Part shown: piece by piece, positions 18,185 to 26,347 of the stretch | How positions within the stretch are numbered: the first letter of the stretch is position 1 | How the letters are laid out: each line of letters begins with the position of its first letter | NCBI GenBank assembly: GCA_044228285.1 | Contig: JBGAVD010000003.1 | Coordinates: forward strand, 620,001 to 684,000 | Reading direction: 5' to 3' | DNA: 64,000 nucleotides | Source of the DNA: JBBATK01 sp044228285 | GTDB taxonomy: Bacteria; Bacteroidota; Ignavibacteria; Kapaibacteriales; NICIL-2 | The notes under the pieces: generated by a model | What the model was told of the DNA's origin: nothing | Databases searched by the model: none | The model's input: only the letters and a program-made list of their open reading frames with translations | Position numbers and translations under genes: made by a program

Positions 18185-19026
18185 TGTTCCTCAAAAGCAT
18201 AATCAATGAGATCATCAAGATAGCCGCCAAGCCCAGATCCTATCTAGGATTGGGCGCGATCACTCTGCTCGTCGCAGTGGTACTCTTTGCTATGAAGGCT
18301 GATGGTCTCAACTTCATTTCTTTCGCCACAGCGAGCTTTGAGCAGACTCTGAGTTTCCATGGAAACATTCTCAATGGAAACCTTGTTGCGTTTATCATCC
18401 TTCAGACCTTGATCATACACGTACCATTGCTCGTAGCACTAGTTACTGGCGACTTAGTCAGCGGCGAGGGTGCATCGGGCACCATACGTATGCTGCTTAC
18501 CAAGCCTTTGTCGCGCTCTAGCATTCTCCTGTCGAAGTTCGTTGCAGGCGCATCCTACACCGCTCTCATCATTCTCTGGCTTGGCTTCCTGGGCATCTTC
18601 GTGGCACATCAAATGTTTGGTGTAGGTGATGTGGTGGTATTGAATAGCGATGGACTCGTCATCCTGCCTGAGGCTGATGTGCTCTGGCGTTTCGGTTATG
18701 GATTAGTGGTCGCATGGTTGGCTCTGCTCACCGTGTCTTCTCTCTCCATTACCCTCTCCTGCTTCAGTGATAACTCCATTGGACCCATCGTTGCCACCAT
18801 GGCAACCATCATCCTTTTTACTATCATCGGAAGCTTAGACGTTCGTGTCTTCGATTCCATTCGACCTTTCCTCTTCACCACACACATGGCTTCGTGGCGA
18901 AGCTTGTTTGAAGATCCGTTACCAACTGCACAGATCTGGCAGTCTGTGAGCATACTTGTTAGTCACAACATTCTGCTCATGGCTGTTGCGTTGTGGCGCT
19001 TTCATACCAAAGACATCAAAGCCTAA
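18184..19026 (+). CDS. ABC-2 type permease
   Basis: Membrane partner of the preceding ATPase. It has 280 residues with about six hydrophobic segments (near 20-36, 75-95, 115-135, 165-180, 190-215 and 255-272). The charged motif GDLVSGEGASGTIRMLLTKP is the typical cytoplasmic coupling segment of NosY/ABC-2 permeases. Its start overlaps the ATPase stop. It is followed after 1 nt by a LolA-like gene in the same direction, suggesting a three-gene envelope-related operon. Confidence 0.9.
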   Translation: MFLKSIINEIIKIAAKPRSYLGLGAITLLVAVVLFAMKADGLNFISFATASFEQTLSFHGNILNGNLVAFIILQTLIIHVPLLVALVTGDLVSGEGASGTIRMLLTKPLSRSSILLSKFVAGASYTALIILWLGFLGIFVAHQMFGVGDVVVLNSDGLVILPEADVLWRFGYGLVVAWLALLTVSSLSITLSCFSDNSIGPIVATMATIILFTIIGSLDVRVFDSIRPFLFTTHMASWRSLFEDPLPTAQIWQSVSILVSHNILLMAVALWRFHTKDIKA

Positions 19027-19027
19027 C

Positions 19028-19738
19028 ATGATCCTTTCATCAGCATTTCGAGTGAGTTCAAGAGTCTTCATCTTCATGCTCGCAGCTTCGCTGCTCGGCG
19101 CACAGGATGCGAATCAGATTCTAACCAAGGTGACGAGCACGATGAACAAAGCCAAGGACTACTCGGCTGACTTAGTGATTACGCCCGACATCCCACTGGT
19201 AAACATCCAACCGGTAAAAGCAACAGTGTACTTCAAGGCACCTGCGAAGTTCTCGATGGTTTCCACGGGAATCGCCATTCTGCCAAAGCAAGGATTCATG
19301 GAGCTCAACCGCATTCTCAACCGTAGGGATCTATACACGGCAGTATCTACAGGCACTGAGACCATAGGTTCAGTTGCTTGCAACATCATTACCCTTCTGC
19401 CAGTGTCTGATACCATGGACCTCATTCTCGCCAAACTCTGGGTTGACAACCAAGCCCATGTTGTTCGCAAAGCGCTGATTACCACACGCAGCAGTGGAAG
19501 TATCAACGTGGAGTACAGCTATGGTTCACAGATTGCCTATGGCTTGCCAGATCTGATCCGTTTTGTGGTCGACGTCAAGAAGTTCAAAATGCCCAAAGGT
19601 GTTGCTACCGATTTGAATCGTACAAAGAAGACCGATGATTCTCCTGCAGAGAAGAAATCTGGCACCATCCTTCTTGCGCTCACGAACTATAAAGTAAATA
19701 GCGGCCTCAGTGACGAGCTGTTTAAGAACGCGAAGTAG
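19028..19738 (+). CDS. secreted LolA-like / outer-membrane lipoprotein-sorting protein
   Basis: A 236-residue exported protein with signal peptide (VFIFMLAASLLGAQ). The mature part starts ANQILTKVTSTMNKAKDYSADL, the opening helix and strand of LolA/LolB-like half-barrels, followed by alternating strands (KATVYFKAPAKFSMVSTG, TIGSVACNIITLLP, LWVDNQAHVVRKALITT). Proteins of this type bind hydrophobic molecules in the periplasm. The ATG at 19028 lies 1 nt after the permease stop; an upstream frame start at 18956 lies inside the permease and was rejected. Precise ligand unknown. Confidence 0.75.
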   Translation: MILSSAFRVSSRVFIFMLAASLLGAQDANQILTKVTSTMNKAKDYSADLVITPDIPLVNIQPVKATVYFKAPAKFSMVSTGIAILPKQGFMELNRILNRRDLYTAVSTGTETIGSVACNIITLLPVSDTMDLILAKLWVDNQAHVVRKALITTRSSGSINVEYSYGSQIAYGLPDLIRFVVDVKKFKMPKGVATDLNRTKKTDDSPAEKKSGTILLALTNYKVNSGLSDELFKNAK

Positions 19739-20043
19739 TCCTGTCCCCTTCTCGGCTTTCAGAAGCCAACTCATTCTCTTCCCGAGAACCAATATTGGCA
19801 TCCAACTACTCTTCAGTTCATGACTGCCAGCTCTATGCTCTTCCGTGCGCTGGAACTTTGGTCAGCACTCTAGCTCGTTGTACGAGTACAGCCAGGGCGA
19901 AGCCCTGGGTTGAAGATGAGTCGGCTGTAGCAGTGCCTTTTGAACTCCCTCGGAGTACGTGATACCACGCAGGGGCAAATCCAGGCAATTCTTTATATTG
20001 ATTGGATTGTAGCATCCTTAACCGCGTGAATGCGCGCTTGCAC
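19739..20043. other. intergenic region upstream of the TMTC-like pair
   Basis: No protein-like frame. It contains one small palindrome CCAGGGCGAAGCCCTGG (19892-19908) closely related to the first palindrome of the 69-bp tandem array at 29445-30106, so it may be a lone relic of that family. Confidence 0.5.
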
Positions 20044-21978
20044 ATGAAGCAGAATAAGAAGTCGAAGTCCGCAAAAGCTGAAGCAGTAGCACCACAAGCA
20101 GGATCAAACAAGAAGCAGAAGCATTCGAAGATGGATGCGAGCACGAAGCGTCTGATGCTGATGCTTCTGGGATTCTGTGTGCTTGTGAGTTTTCTGGCGT
20201 ACCTACCGGTGTTGAACGCGGATTTCATCAATCTCGACGACAACGACTATGTGTATGAGAATGAGGTTATCCGGAGTTTTTCCAATCTAGGCAAGATGTT
20301 TAGTCAGCCGTTACAGGGTAACTATCACCCACTCACGGTAATGAGTTTAGCCTTCAATTATGCTATTTCGAAAAATGACGCGTCATCGTACCATCTTCTG
20401 AACCTCCTCCTCCACCTTGCAAACACGGCGCTGGTTTTCTTCTTCGTGTGGAGATTGAGTGGGCGTAACATGATCATGTCGTTCTTTGCTTCCCTGCTCT
20501 TTGGCGTGCATCCTATGCACGTGGAATCAGTAGCCTGGATCTCTGAGCGCAAGGATGTGTTGTACACCTTCTTCTACCTCATAGGCATGATCGCCTACTT
20601 GAAGTATGTAGATCGAAGTGACAAGACATCATTGGCGCTTTGCTTTGTTGCCTTTGTACTCTCGATTGCTTCCAAACCTGCAGCCATCGTCTTTCCTCTC
20701 AGCCTCTTCACTCTCGATCTTTATCGTTCGCGCTCTTGGAACACCTCTCTCCTTCTCGAGAAGCTTCCCTTCTTCGCAGTGTCCGGGATCATGGCATTAC
20801 TGACCTTACAGGCGCAGACTATTGGTGGGGCAACAGACACAACGAACGCCTTTGGTCTCGATCAACGCTTCTTCTTCGGTTTCTATTCTTACATGATGTA
20901 CATCGTTAAGATGTTTGTGCCAGTCAATCTTGCCATCTTCTATCCTTTGCCATTGATGCACACAAGCTTACCGGCTTTGTACTATATCGCACCATTGGTG
21001 TTTGCAGCAAGCGTTGCTCTGGCGGCATTCACTTACAAGAAGCATCCGGTCATTGCCTTTGGCTTCGCCTTCTTCTTCGTTAATCTGGTCCTTGTGTTGC
21101 AGTGGAAAGTGATTGGCAGCACCATCATGGCTGAGCGTTATACCTATGTGCCATACGTTGGACTCTTCATTATACTTGGATGGCTGTTAAGCAAAGTTCT
21201 CGCGGGCAAGCAAAGCATGGCACTTGGCGCTACGGCTGTGCTTGGAGTTGTGTTTGCTGGTATGTCGTATGCTCACGCAGGCGTCTTCAACAACAGCATC
21301 AGTCTCTGGGAGAACGCTATTGCCTCACAACCATCGGAGCGTGCCTACACTAGTCGTGCAAGTTCATTTCGCACCGAAGGGAAGCTAGATTCTGCGTTGG
21401 CATACTATGACAAAGGATTGAGTCTTTTTCCAAACGATCAGTGGGCATTGTGTAATCGTGCGAACATCTACTTTGATAAGCATCAAGACTCGTTAGCGCT
21501 GGAAGACTACAATCGTGCACTGACTATAGTTCCCAACTTTGTTCCAGGCTTAACCAATCGTGGTGCGCTCTATGCACGAGCAGGGAAGAACGATTTAGCT
21601 TTAGCAGATTTGAATCGCGCGATTGAACTCAAGCCAGAGGATCGCAGTCCTTATTTGTACCGCGCTATCTGTCTTTACAACAGCGGCAAGCACAGTCTCG
21701 CCATTAGTGATTACGAACGCATCCTCAACGGCAATCCAGCAGACGTCGACAGTCGTTTCTCGCTCGGTATGTGCTATAAGCTTACGGCACAATATGAAAA
21801 AGCGATAGGCGCATTCAGCCAGTGTTTTGCTGTACGGAGAAATGCGCTGACACTACAGGTTCGCTCTGAATGCTACGCAGCGCTTGGCAAGATGGAATCC
21901 GCTCGCGCTGATGCTGACGCAGCAATGAAGAGTGGTATGAAGCTGAGTCCTGAGTATTTACGGCATATTGGGATGTAA
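20044..21978 (+). CDS. TMTC-like polytopic membrane protein with TPR repeats (copy 1)
   Basis: A 644-residue protein with a Lys-rich cytoplasmic N tail (about 30 residues), about ten membrane segments (40-420) and a C-terminal tetratricopeptide part (about 435-640) with repeats such as NDQWALCNRANIYFDKHQDS and GLTNRGALYARAGKNDLALA. The first extramembrane loop has NLDDNDYVYENEVI, and GNYHPLTVMS, VESVAWISERKDVLYTFFYL follow. This layout matches the GT-C/TMTC family; animal TMTC proteins are O-mannosyltransferases. A role in protein glycosylation or envelope assembly is inference. ATG 20044 matches the start of the neighbouring paralogue (MKQNK). Confidence 0.8.
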   Translation: MKQNKKSKSAKAEAVAPQAGSNKKQKHSKMDASTKRLMLMLLGFCVLVSFLAYLPVLNADFINLDDNDYVYENEVIRSFSNLGKMFSQPLQGNYHPLTVMSLAFNYAISKNDASSYHLLNLLLHLANTALVFFFVWRLSGRNMIMSFFASLLFGVHPMHVESVAWISERKDVLYTFFYLIGMIAYLKYVDRSDKTSLALCFVAFVLSIASKPAAIVFPLSLFTLDLYRSRSWNTSLLLEKLPFFAVSGIMALLTLQAQTIGGATDTTNAFGLDQRFFFGFYSYMMYIVKMFVPVNLAIFYPLPLMHTSLPALYYIAPLVFAASVALAAFTYKKHPVIAFGFAFFFVNLVLVLQWKVIGSTIMAERYTYVPYVGLFIILGWLLSKVLAGKQSMALGATAVLGVVFAGMSYAHAGVFNNSISLWENAIASQPSERAYTSRASSFRTEGKLDSALAYYDKGLSLFPNDQWALCNRANIYFDKHQDSLALEDYNRALTIVPNFVPGLTNRGALYARAGKNDLALADLNRAIELKPEDRSPYLYRAICLYNSGKHSLAISDYERILNGNPADVDSRFSLGMCYKLTAQYEKAIGAFSQCFAVRRNALTLQVRSECYAALGKMESARADADAAMKSGMKLSPEYLRHIGM

Positions 21979-21985
21979 AATTAGT

Positions 21986-22076
21986 GTGAGGGTCTCAGCG
22001 AAGCTGAGGCTCTCACTGTATCTAGCTTGGGATCTGCTTGAGACACTGAGAGCCTCAGCTTCGCTGAGACCCTCAG
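21986..22076. repeat. 91-bp-type hairpin repeat, copy 3
   Basis: Third copy of the hairpin element; the arms are essentially identical to copy 1, the spacer differs at a few positions (TCTAGCTTGGGATCTGCTTG). It begins 7 nt after the stop codon of the first TMTC-like gene and lies between the two paralogues. An extra short CTCAGGCCTG fragment follows. Confidence 0.9.
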
Positions 22077-22197
22077 GTCTGTTAGAGTCGCTCAGGCCTG
22101 CTGGCGACCCTCACTCAGTATTCTCACGCATTGATTATTCCTTGCGATTATTCTATATTCACCGAATACATGTGAAAACACCAGTCTTTTATACTCT

Positions 22198-24165
22198 ATG
22201 AAGCAAAACAAAGGTGCAAAATCCGACAATGCAGCGGGGTCGAAGCCAGCGAAGGTTGAGAAGTCTGGCAAGGGCGCAAAGGCTCAGCGTGCTGAACAGG
22301 GTTCTGCGAAGAAGAAGGCAGTTGTGAGCAAGAACCTCATCATGATGCTTTTGGGCATCTGTATTGTCTTAACAGCCATCTGTTACATTCCTGCCATCAA
22401 TGGAACCTTCGTGAACTGGGATGACGACGACTATGCAGCGAGCAACGAAGCCATCCGGAGTTTTAGTAACATGAAGACGATTTTGACCGTGCCTGTGCAG
22501 GGGAACTACCATCCGCTCACCATGTTGAGTTTGGCAGTGAACTATGCCATATCGGGTCCGAATACTACCTCGTATCACGTTTTCAATATCCTCTTGCACC
22601 TCGCCAACACCGTCCTGGTATTCTTCTTTATCTGGAAGTTGTCGAAGGGGAATGTGGTGATGTCGTTCACTGCTGCCTTACTGTTTGGCGTGCATCCTAT
22701 GCACGTGGAGTCGGTTGCTTGGGTTTCGGAGCGCAAAGACGTACTTTATAGTTTCTTTTACCTACTGGCAGCAATTAGCTATCTCAAATACGTTGACAAA
22801 GATTCCAAAAGCAGTTACGCGATCAGTTTGTTTTGGTTTGTGCTTTCCCTTGCATCGAAGCCTGCGGCAATCATCTTTGCAGGTACACTCTTGACGATCG
22901 ACTTTTTCAGAGCGCGCAAGTTCAGCGTGAATCTGTTGTTGGAGAAGATACCTTTTCTCTTCTTTGCTGGCATCTTGACGTATTTGACTTTGAGTGCGCA
23001 GAAGACCGTTGGTGCTACAGATACTGCAGGACACTTTGAGCTCGTTAATCGCTTCTTCTTTATGTTCTACGGCTATATGATGTACATCATCAAGCTCGTA
23101 CTTCCCTTAAACCTTTGCGCTTTCTATCCTTTGCCTGCGGTGAATGAGACTCTTCCGATCGAGTATTTCTTGTCGCCAATTGTCTTCATCGCCACTGCAG
23201 CCTTAGCATGGATGACGCGCAAGGACTACCCAATCATTGCCTGGGGCTTTGGTTTCTACTTAGTGAATCTCATCCTGGTCTTGCAATTCAAGGTCATTGG
23301 TAGCGCGATCATTGCTGACCGTTATACCTACATGCCGTACATCGGACTCTTCGTTATACTTGGTTGGTTTATCGATAAGATGTTTGCGAACAAGCAGTCC
23401 ACATCCATTGCAGTTGTCAGTACACTTGGTGTGGTGCTTTGTGCCATGAGTTATGTGCAGGCTGGTACGTGGAAGTCGAGTGCAGCATTGTGGGATAACG
23501 CTATTGCAAAAGTGCCATCGGAGCGCGCTTATGTGAATAGAGCAGTCATGCTTCGACGTGAAGGCAATTCAGACCTTGCTCTGGAGTATTACAACAAAGC
23601 TATGCGTCTGAACAAAGTTGATCATGAAGCCTATTGCAATCGTGCAAATATCTATTTCGATAAGGGTATGGATTCCTTGGCATTGCTTGACTATCAGCAA
23701 GCCTTGGATCTGCGTCCTGACTTTGTACCAGCGCTCGATAACCGAGGAGCTTTGTTGGCGAGAGCAGGGAAGTCGGAACTTGCTTTGAAGGATCTCAACC
23801 GCGCTCTCGAGCTGAATCCAAACTATAAATCAGCCTACGCCAATCGCGCTGTCACATTGTTCGACCTCAAGCGTTTCGATGAGGCGATTCGCGATTTTGA
23901 GAAGTACATCACGTACTATCCAAATGATGTTGACAATCGTAATTCTATTGGTGTGTGTTACCAAATGTCGAACCGACACGAACTCGCCATCAAGCCATTC
24001 ACGGAATGTATTGCCATCAACCCTAAAGGCATGTTCTTCCTCAACCGTTCGTATAGCTATAATGCAACAGGGAAGATTGACCTTGCTCGCGCTGACGCGC
24101 AAGAAGCTGTTCGTAGGGGAATGCCGGTATCTCCGCAATATCTCCAGAAGCTCGGCTTGAAATAG
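22198..24165 (+). CDS. TMTC-like polytopic membrane protein with TPR repeats (copy 2)
   Basis: A 655-residue paralogue of the upstream gene with the same order of parts: longer Lys/Ala-rich N tail (about 45 residues), membrane core, and C-terminal TPRs. Conserved loop motifs are NWDDDDYAASNEAI, GNYHPLTMLS and VESVAWVSERKDVLYSFFYL. TPR units include HEAYCNRANIYFDKGMDSLA and PALDNRGALLARAGKSELAL. Divergence from copy 1 is substantial, so the duplication is not recent. Likely inner-membrane glycosyltransferase-fold protein; substrate not deducible. A terminator follows at 24211. Confidence 0.8.
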   Translation: MKQNKGAKSDNAAGSKPAKVEKSGKGAKAQRAEQGSAKKKAVVSKNLIMMLLGICIVLTAICYIPAINGTFVNWDDDDYAASNEAIRSFSNMKTILTVPVQGNYHPLTMLSLAVNYAISGPNTTSYHVFNILLHLANTVLVFFFIWKLSKGNVVMSFTAALLFGVHPMHVESVAWVSERKDVLYSFFYLLAAISYLKYVDKDSKSSYAISLFWFVLSLASKPAAIIFAGTLLTIDFFRARKFSVNLLLEKIPFLFFAGILTYLTLSAQKTVGATDTAGHFELVNRFFFMFYGYMMYIIKLVLPLNLCAFYPLPAVNETLPIEYFLSPIVFIATAALAWMTRKDYPIIAWGFGFYLVNLILVLQFKVIGSAIIADRYTYMPYIGLFVILGWFIDKMFANKQSTSIAVVSTLGVVLCAMSYVQAGTWKSSAALWDNAIAKVPSERAYVNRAVMLRREGNSDLALEYYNKAMRLNKVDHEAYCNRANIYFDKGMDSLALLDYQQALDLRPDFVPALDNRGALLARAGKSELALKDLNRALELNPNYKSAYANRAVTLFDLKRFDEAIRDFEKYITYYPNDVDNRNSIGVCYQMSNRHELAIKPFTECIAINPKGMFFLNRSYSYNATGKIDLARADAQEAVRRGMPVSPQYLQKLGLK

Positions 24166-24210
24166 TGTTGACTTCAGCTCGTGCTTAGTAGCACACTCGT
24201 GAATCTCTAC

Positions 24211-24248
24211 AAACACAAAAGGCTCGGTTTCCCGAGCCTTTTGTGTTT
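24211..24248. terminator. bidirectional rho-independent terminator
   Basis: A long stem AACACAAAAGGCTCGG / CCGAGCCTTTTGTGTT around TTT, A-rich on one side and T-rich on the other. It lies between the converging TMTC-like gene (plus) and the OmpA-family gene (minus) and can serve both. Confidence 0.88.
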
Positions 24249-24403
24249 GCATTCAGATCTTTGTTGCAGCTCTTCGTAGCAGCTCAGCAATGAGGTGCGG
24301 CGACGAGCGAGTATGCTTTTGCTACGGTGCGAAGAATTGAGAGTATATCGCCACGAAGCACTTCAGCTACTCTCAGCAACCAACAACACATAGCAGCTAC
24401 ACA

Positions 24404-26347
24404 TTATTGCACAGGAGTTTCAATGCGCATACGCACTGTGCGATTATAGAATCGACCTTCTGGCAGAGAATTATCGAAGGTGTTCTGAACACCAATGCCG
24501 CGTACTTCCGCGTTCTTGGCGCGTAGAACCTTTGCAACGCTCTTCGCGCGTTGCTCTGAGAGGTTCTGATTGAACTCAGCATCGCCCATCGTATCTGTTG
24601 AGCCAACGATGTACACCGTTGCTTTTGGCGAGATGTCTTTACGAATGTTCTCGATATAGCGTTGGTTGTCGGGCTCGACTTCAGCTTGACTGAAACCGAA
24701 GGACATCAACGTATAACGATCGATCTCCTTATCACCAATGCGTTCACGACGCTTCTTCTCGATGGTCAACTGTTCCACAGGAATGGTCTGTACTTCGGTG
24801 CTGTAGTCTTGTGCAGTTTTATCCTTTACGAGCAAGGTGTATTGCAGTGGTGTTTCCGTGCGAGGCATCGTGGTCGCGTTGTCTTCTAAGTGCCAATCAA
24901 GTTGTTCGGGCACGACATCAGAGCCATTAAAGGCTTGAATCAATCTGTTGTCTTGCGATGCTGCCAAACTATAGGTCGCCACGCCAGCTTCAGACTCTAC
25001 ACTACTACGAAAGCGAACCAAAGGGGGATTTGAAACGCGAAGAGTATCGCGAGTTACCAGCGGCGCCAGAATCTCTGGATCGTTTGAGCTCATCTCCACC
25101 CGTCTATTCTCTGCATTCCCTTCCTCCTTATTCACATTCGATGGATTAGCAGGAAGGTTACGAGACTTGCAATCGATGCGCGATGCATCGATGCCCCAAA
25201 CAGACACGAGATAATTCTTAACACTTTCAGCACGGCGCTGTGACAGAGCCAAATTGACACGCTCAGTACTTTCGTTAGAGTTGCATCCCATAAGACTCAG
25301 CTTAGCAGATGAGCGCTCGCGCAATCGCTTGGCAATGACATTCAGCACGTCGTAATACACCGAGAGTAACGATGAATCATTGAATCGTTCCGGTTGAAAT
25401 GTAGAGGTTTGTGCTGCGCTTAACTGACGATACTGTAAAGGAAGTTCCGCGGAACCAGCGCCGAAAAACACGTAGGGCAACAGAGGCTTGTGCGTACGAG
25501 CTAAGAACTCTTCTACCTTAAGCTTGAGTATAGGTTCTTCGACGTCGTCAGGACTTTGCATGCCGAAAGCTTTCACGGCTGCAACCAGACGAGTCTTTTG
25601 TCCAACTGGCGCATCTGGCATCGTCAAAGGCGATGCGGAGTACTTCAAGGCAAGACCAGCACGAAGGGTATTCACTTTCCAACTCTCTTCGCTCACTACA
25701 TTCGTGAGCGCCAGTGAGTAGAACACTTCAGGACTAAGAAACCAAACACTGCCACGACCAAGAGGAATATCGAAGCTTGCGCCAAGCGTCAGCGCGGCGT
25801 GTAGACTAGAAGCTTGAGCGATATCTCCAGAGCCAACGAGTTCTGGAACGGTGAGAGCACCCGTTGTCGGTGTAATCAGTTTCTCGGTTTGTGTTGCAGT
25901 AGGTGCAAGAGGGAAGCCAAGGAGAACGCCTCCAAGCAGCGTTAGTCGATCAGTGACTCGATAGCCTGCTAGTGGTTCTACATAGATAGCTGCAAGCTTG
26001 GCATCAATGGAGTGACGGATCGTTGCTGGAACTGCATTCCCTTGATTATTCACTGTTGTTTGTTCATCGACCTCTAAGAGTCCACCGTACTGAAGGTAGC
26101 CAGCGCGCAGACTGACAATCCAACTAGAGGAAAGGGGAGTTTGGTAGAGCAAACCAGCATCGATACCACTGCCACTACCTTTTTGAAAGAGGGGAGAACA
26201 GCATGGCAGTTCTGGGAGAGACTGAAAGTTCGCAGCATGGGACGCGAGGGCATAGTGTCCGAAAACACCAACAGCACTCCGATTCAACTGCGCAAACGCA
26301 GTGCTCATCATGCAGAAAAGAACCAGGATAGGAAGGAGTTTTCTCAT
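24404..26347 (-). CDS. outer-membrane protein with N-terminal barrel and two OmpA domains
   Basis: A 647-residue protein: signal peptide (LLPILVLFCMMSTAFAQ), a strand-rich barrel-like region (about 20-240), a first OmpA-type peptidoglycan-binding domain (about 275-420, with FFGAGSAELPL and LSQRRAESVKNYL), a linker, and a second OmpA domain at the C terminus (SFGFSQAEVEPDN, GSTDTMGDAEFNQNLSEQRA, FYNRTVRMRIE). The double OmpA arrangement suggests firm attachment to the cell wall. Its ATG overlaps the stop codon of the T9SS-exported protein upstream (ATGA), so the two are made together and may form one surface assembly. Confidence 0.85.
   Translation of the reverse strand: MRKLLPILVLFCMMSTAFAQLNRSAVGVFGHYALASHAANFQSLPELPCCSPLFQKGSGSGIDAGLLYQTPLSSSWIVSLRAGYLQYGGLLEVDEQTTVNNQGNAVPATIRHSIDAKLAAIYVEPLAGYRVTDRLTLLGGVLLGFPLAPTATQTEKLITPTTGALTVPELVGSGDIAQASSLHAALTLGASFDIPLGRGSVWFLSPEVFYSLALTNVVSEESWKVNTLRAGLALKYSASPLTMPDAPVGQKTRLVAAVKAFGMQSPDDVEEPILKLKVEEFLARTHKPLLPYVFFGAGSAELPLQYRQLSAAQTSTFQPERFNDSSLLSVYYDVLNVIAKRLRERSSAKLSLMGCNSNESTERVNLALSQRRAESVKNYLVSVWGIDASRIDCKSRNLPANPSNVNKEEGNAENRRVEMSSNDPEILAPLVTRDTLRVSNPPLVRFRSSVESEAGVATYSLAASQDNRLIQAFNGSDVVPEQLDWHLEDNATTMPRTETPLQYTLLVKDKTAQDYSTEVQTIPVEQLTIEKKRRERIGDKEIDRYTLMSFGFSQAEVEPDNQRYIENIRKDISPKATVYIVGSTDTMGDAEFNQNLSEQRAKSVAKVLRAKNAEVRGIGVQNTFDNSLPEGRFYNRTVRMRIETPVQ

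Noticed and set aside
18956..19027. Upstream start of the LolA-like gene
   Set aside because: It lies within the ABC permease; the signal peptide begins at 19028.
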